From positions 1 through 8,678 of the forward strand of contig JAFAQW010000132.1 in assembly GCA_019245995.1 (NCBI GenBank): a stretch of DNA of 8,678 nt, read 5' to 3'. The position numbers were made by a program, and so were the translations under genes. This stretch comes from Vulcanimicrobiota bacterium. GTDB lineage: Bacteria > Vulcanimicrobiota > Vulcanimicrobiia > Vulcanimicrobiales > Vulcanimicrobiaceae. Positions 7,012-8,678 of the stretch are shown piece after piece (the stretch's first letter is position 1; each line of letters opens with the position of its first letter). The notes below the pieces were generated by a model, which saw only the letters and a program-made list of their open reading frames with translations, was not told the origin of the DNA and made no database searches.

Positions 7012-7815
7012 GTGCAACAACGGGAGGAGACACGTCCGGATCGCAAACGGACGCGCCGGCTCTTTGCGCGCTTCATCCGCGCTCGCCGCCGGCACGAAGC
7101 CTCTCCGGAGAGCCCCGACCCGGAATATGAGCGTCTGCGCGACGAGCTGGTCGTCGTGCATCTCAATCTGGTTCGATTCTTAGCGGTGCGTTTTGCCAAC
7201 CGCGGGGAGCCGCTCGACGATCTGGTGCAAGTCGGCACGGTGGGCTTGCTCAAGGCAATCGATCGTTTCGAATTAGAGCGCGGCGTCGAGTTTACGACCT
7301 ACGCGACGCCCACGATCGTGGGCGAGATCAAGCGCTACTTTCGCGATAAAGGCTGGGCCGTCAAGGTGCCGCGCCGTTTGCAAGAGCTCAATCTGGCCGT
7401 CAATCGCGCCAGCGACAAACTTGCGATCGAACTCGGCCGCAGCCCCACGGTATGCGAGTTAGCGACGCATCTGCAGTCCGGCGAAGATGAGATTTTGGAG
7501 GCGCAAGAGCTCGGTCAAGCCTACAACCTGCTCTCGCTCGATAGCGAAGTCTCCGGCGAAACCGACAAGAAATCCCAAACGCTGGCCGAAACCGTCGGCG
7601 TCTCCGACGCCGGACTCGAACTGCTCGAAGACCGCGCGAACCTCGAGCGCGCCTTCCGCGTGCTGACGGGTCGCGAGCGCGTGATCATCTATTTGCGGTT
7701 TTACGAATCCGTTTCTCAAACGGAGATTGCCAAACGCCTGAATGTCTCGCAGATGCACGTTTCGCGACTGCAAGCCAAGGCCTTGGAGAAGCTCCGCGCC
7801 GTTCTCGCCGAGTAA
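7012..7815 (+). CDS. sigB: SigB/SigF-type RNA polymerase sigma factor (sigma-70 family group 3)
   Basis: This alternative sigma factor directs RNA polymerase to general stress or sporulation-type promoters. The 267 residues match the family length. Region 2 is very well conserved: ELVVVHLNLVRFLAVRF (45-61), GEPLDDLVQVGTVGLLKAID (65-84), GVEFTTYATPTIVGEIKRYF (91-110) and WAVKVPRRLQEL (115-126). Region 3 follows to about 170. Region 4 (~210-265) ends in the helix-turn-helix SQTEIAKRLNVSQMHVSRLQ (235-254). Residues 8-28 form an unusually Arg-rich leader (RPDRKRTRRLFARFIRARRR). The GTG start has no obvious Shine-Dalgarno and lies 10 bases after rsbW, so coupling is likely. No other in-frame start occurs before region 2. 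The rsbV-rsbW-sigma order is that of the Bacillus sigB operon. Whether the orthologue is SigB or SigF cannot be decided here. Confidence 0.93.
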   Translation: MQQREETRPDRKRTRRLFARFIRARRRHEASPESPDPEYERLRDELVVVHLNLVRFLAVRFANRGEPLDDLVQVGTVGLLKAIDRFELERGVEFTTYATPTIVGEIKRYFRDKGWAVKVPRRLQELNLAVNRASDKLAIELGRSPTVCELATHLQSGEDEILEAQELGQAYNLLSLDSEVSGETDKKSQTLAETVGVSDAGLELLEDRANLERAFRVLTGRERVIIYLRFYESVSQTEIAKRLNVSQMHVSRLQAKALEKLRAVLAE

Positions 7816-7843
7816 CGGTTTACTCGAAGCGCTCGTTGAGAGG

Positions 7844-7879
7844 GCTTGCCGCGGAACGGCGACAAAGAAAACCGCAAGC
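7844..7879 (+). other. Weak inverted repeat directly before the alaS start
   Basis: GCTTGC (7844-7849) can pair with GCAAGC (7874-7879), which abuts the GTG at 7880. Two further GC pairs could form after a 3-base bulge. The loop is A-rich and no U tract follows, so this is not a terminator. It could hide the alaS start, but a chance match in GC-rich DNA is quite possible. No T-box is recognisable in this 64-base gap, and no clear Shine-Dalgarno is seen. Confidence 0.2.
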
Positions 7880-8678
7880 GTGAAGAGTCAAGAGCTGCGA
7901 CAGGCGTGGATCGATTTCTTCGCCGGAAAGCACCACAAGGTGCTGCCCGCAGCGAGCCTCGTTCCGCATGAAATGTCGACCACGCTCTTCACCATTGCGG
8001 GCATGGAACAGTTCGTGCCGGTCTTTTTGGGCGAGCAGCCGCCGCCCGCACCGCGGGTCGTGACCGTGCAGCGGTGTCTGCGGGTCGCCGGAGCGAAGAG
8101 CGACATCGAGAGCGTCGGCCGCACCGGTCGCCACGGCACGTTCCTCGAAATGCTTGGCAACTTCAGCTTCGGCGACTACTACAAGCGCGAGGCGATCGCT
8201 TGGGCGTGGGAGTTCCTGACGAAAACGTTACGGCTCGATGCCACGCGGCTCTACGTGACCGTGCATCTCGACGACGAGGAGGCGGCACGAATTTGGACGA
8301 GAGACGTCGGCATCGAGCCGGCCCGCGTCACGCGCTTCGACGAAGAGAACTTTTGGACGATGGGCCCGACCGGTCCGTGCGGCCCATCCACTGAGATCTT
8401 CTACGATATCGGCGCAGCGCACGCGAGCGGACCGGAAGATACCGGGCCGAACCGCGGCGACCGGTACCTAGAAATTTGGAACATCGTTTTCCAGCAGCAC
8501 AATCGCACTGCGGACGGTTCCCTGTGTGACCTGCCTCGCAAATCCATCGACACCGGTGCGGGGTTGGAGCGATTGCTCGCAGTGTGCAACGGCGTCGCGT
8601 CCATGTACGAAACCGATCTCTTCACGGACCTCGTGCGCGCCCAGCCGTCCATCGGCAGGACATCGCTGGAACCGATAG
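7880..8678 (+). CDS. alaS: Alanine-tRNA ligase, N-terminal part (3' end cut by window)
   Basis: AlaRS charges tRNA-Ala with alanine and carries a separate editing domain. Only the first 266 codons are present, covering most of the class II aminoacylation core; the frame is open at the window edge. The GTG start at 7880 gives MKSQELRQAWIDFFAGKHHKV, the usual family N-terminus. Further motifs are SLVPHEMSTTLFTIAGMEQF (26-45), the motif 2 region GRHGTFLEMLGNFSFGDYYK (~82-101, family usually RHHTFFEMLGNFSFG or similar), FWTMGPTGPCGPSTEIFYD (~155-173), RYLEIWNIVFQQHNR (~194-208) and motif 3 SIDTGAGLERLLAV (~223-236). The tRNA-recognition, editing and C-Ala domains would lie beyond the window. The gene sits 64 bases after sigB and need not share its regulation. 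Confidence 0.96.
   Translation, partial: MKSQELRQAWIDFFAGKHHKVLPAASLVPHEMSTTLFTIAGMEQFVPVFLGEQPPPAPRVVTVQRCLRVAGAKSDIESVGRTGRHGTFLEMLGNFSFGDYYKREAIAWAWEFLTKTLRLDATRLYVTVHLDDEEAARIWTRDVGIEPARVTRFDEENFWTMGPTGPCGPSTEIFYDIGAAHASGPEDTGPNRGDRYLEIWNIVFQQHNRTADGSLCDLPRKSIDTGAGLERLLAVCNGVASMYETDLFTDLVRAQPSIGRTSLEPI

Noticed and set aside
7816..7879. T-box riboswitch upstream of alaS
   Set aside because: The gap is only 64 bases and has no recognisable T-box core or antiterminator.

Overview
The window is a compact, GC-rich bacterial chromosome segment. All twelve recognisable genes lie on the + strand. I see no mobile elements, CRISPR array, tRNA or rRNA. Both ends are cut inside genes: murA at the left and alaS at the right. 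No stretch of 300 bases lacks a gene; the longest gaps are 63-94 bases. Taxonomy is inference only. Three traits sit together: a Firmicutes-style murA/mbl (MreB-like) neighbourhood, an LptA/OstA-type periplasmic protein that implies an outer membrane, and a SigB/RsbV/RsbW stress module. With high GC and many GTG/TTG starts, this fits a deep-branching high-GC diderm near Chloroflexota/Armatimonadota, such as Eremiobacterota (WPS-2), but I cannot confirm it.

Left block (1-4217), probably one transcription unit with gaps of 3-24 bases: murA 3' end (peptidoglycan precursor), mreB/mbl (cell shape), a YrdC/Sua5 threonylcarbamoyl-AMP synthase (tRNA t6A), an LptA/OstA-like exported protein (envelope lipid transport) and rarA (replication-fork AAA+ ATPase). 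A perfect 13-bp hairpin ends the block; its left arm lies inside the last rarA codons.

Middle (4218-5441): a group I cysteine desulfurase (IscS/NifS type) stands alone behind its own short intergenic region. That region holds a perfect 12-bp palindrome overlapping a TATACT box, very close to the likely GTG start.

Right block (5505-7815): a tightly packed general-stress module of YtxG-like (DUF948) and YtxH-like small membrane proteins, the STAS anti-sigma antagonist RsbV, the anti-sigma kinase RsbW and a SigB/SigF-type sigma factor. In the known system, dephosphorylated RsbV binds RsbW and frees the sigma factor; RsbW re-phosphorylates RsbV. No PP2C phosphatase (RsbU/RsbP/RsbX) is present in the window, so the input signal must be encoded elsewhere. 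This RsbW carries Ala where the Mg-binding N-box Asn is expected. alaS (alanyl-tRNA synthetase) follows after 64 bases and runs off the right edge.

Most genes look like conserved housekeeping functions. The points most worth following up are the physical linkage of ytxGH to rsbVW-sigB, the altered RsbW N box, and the palindrome/near-leaderless start at the cysteine desulfurase.
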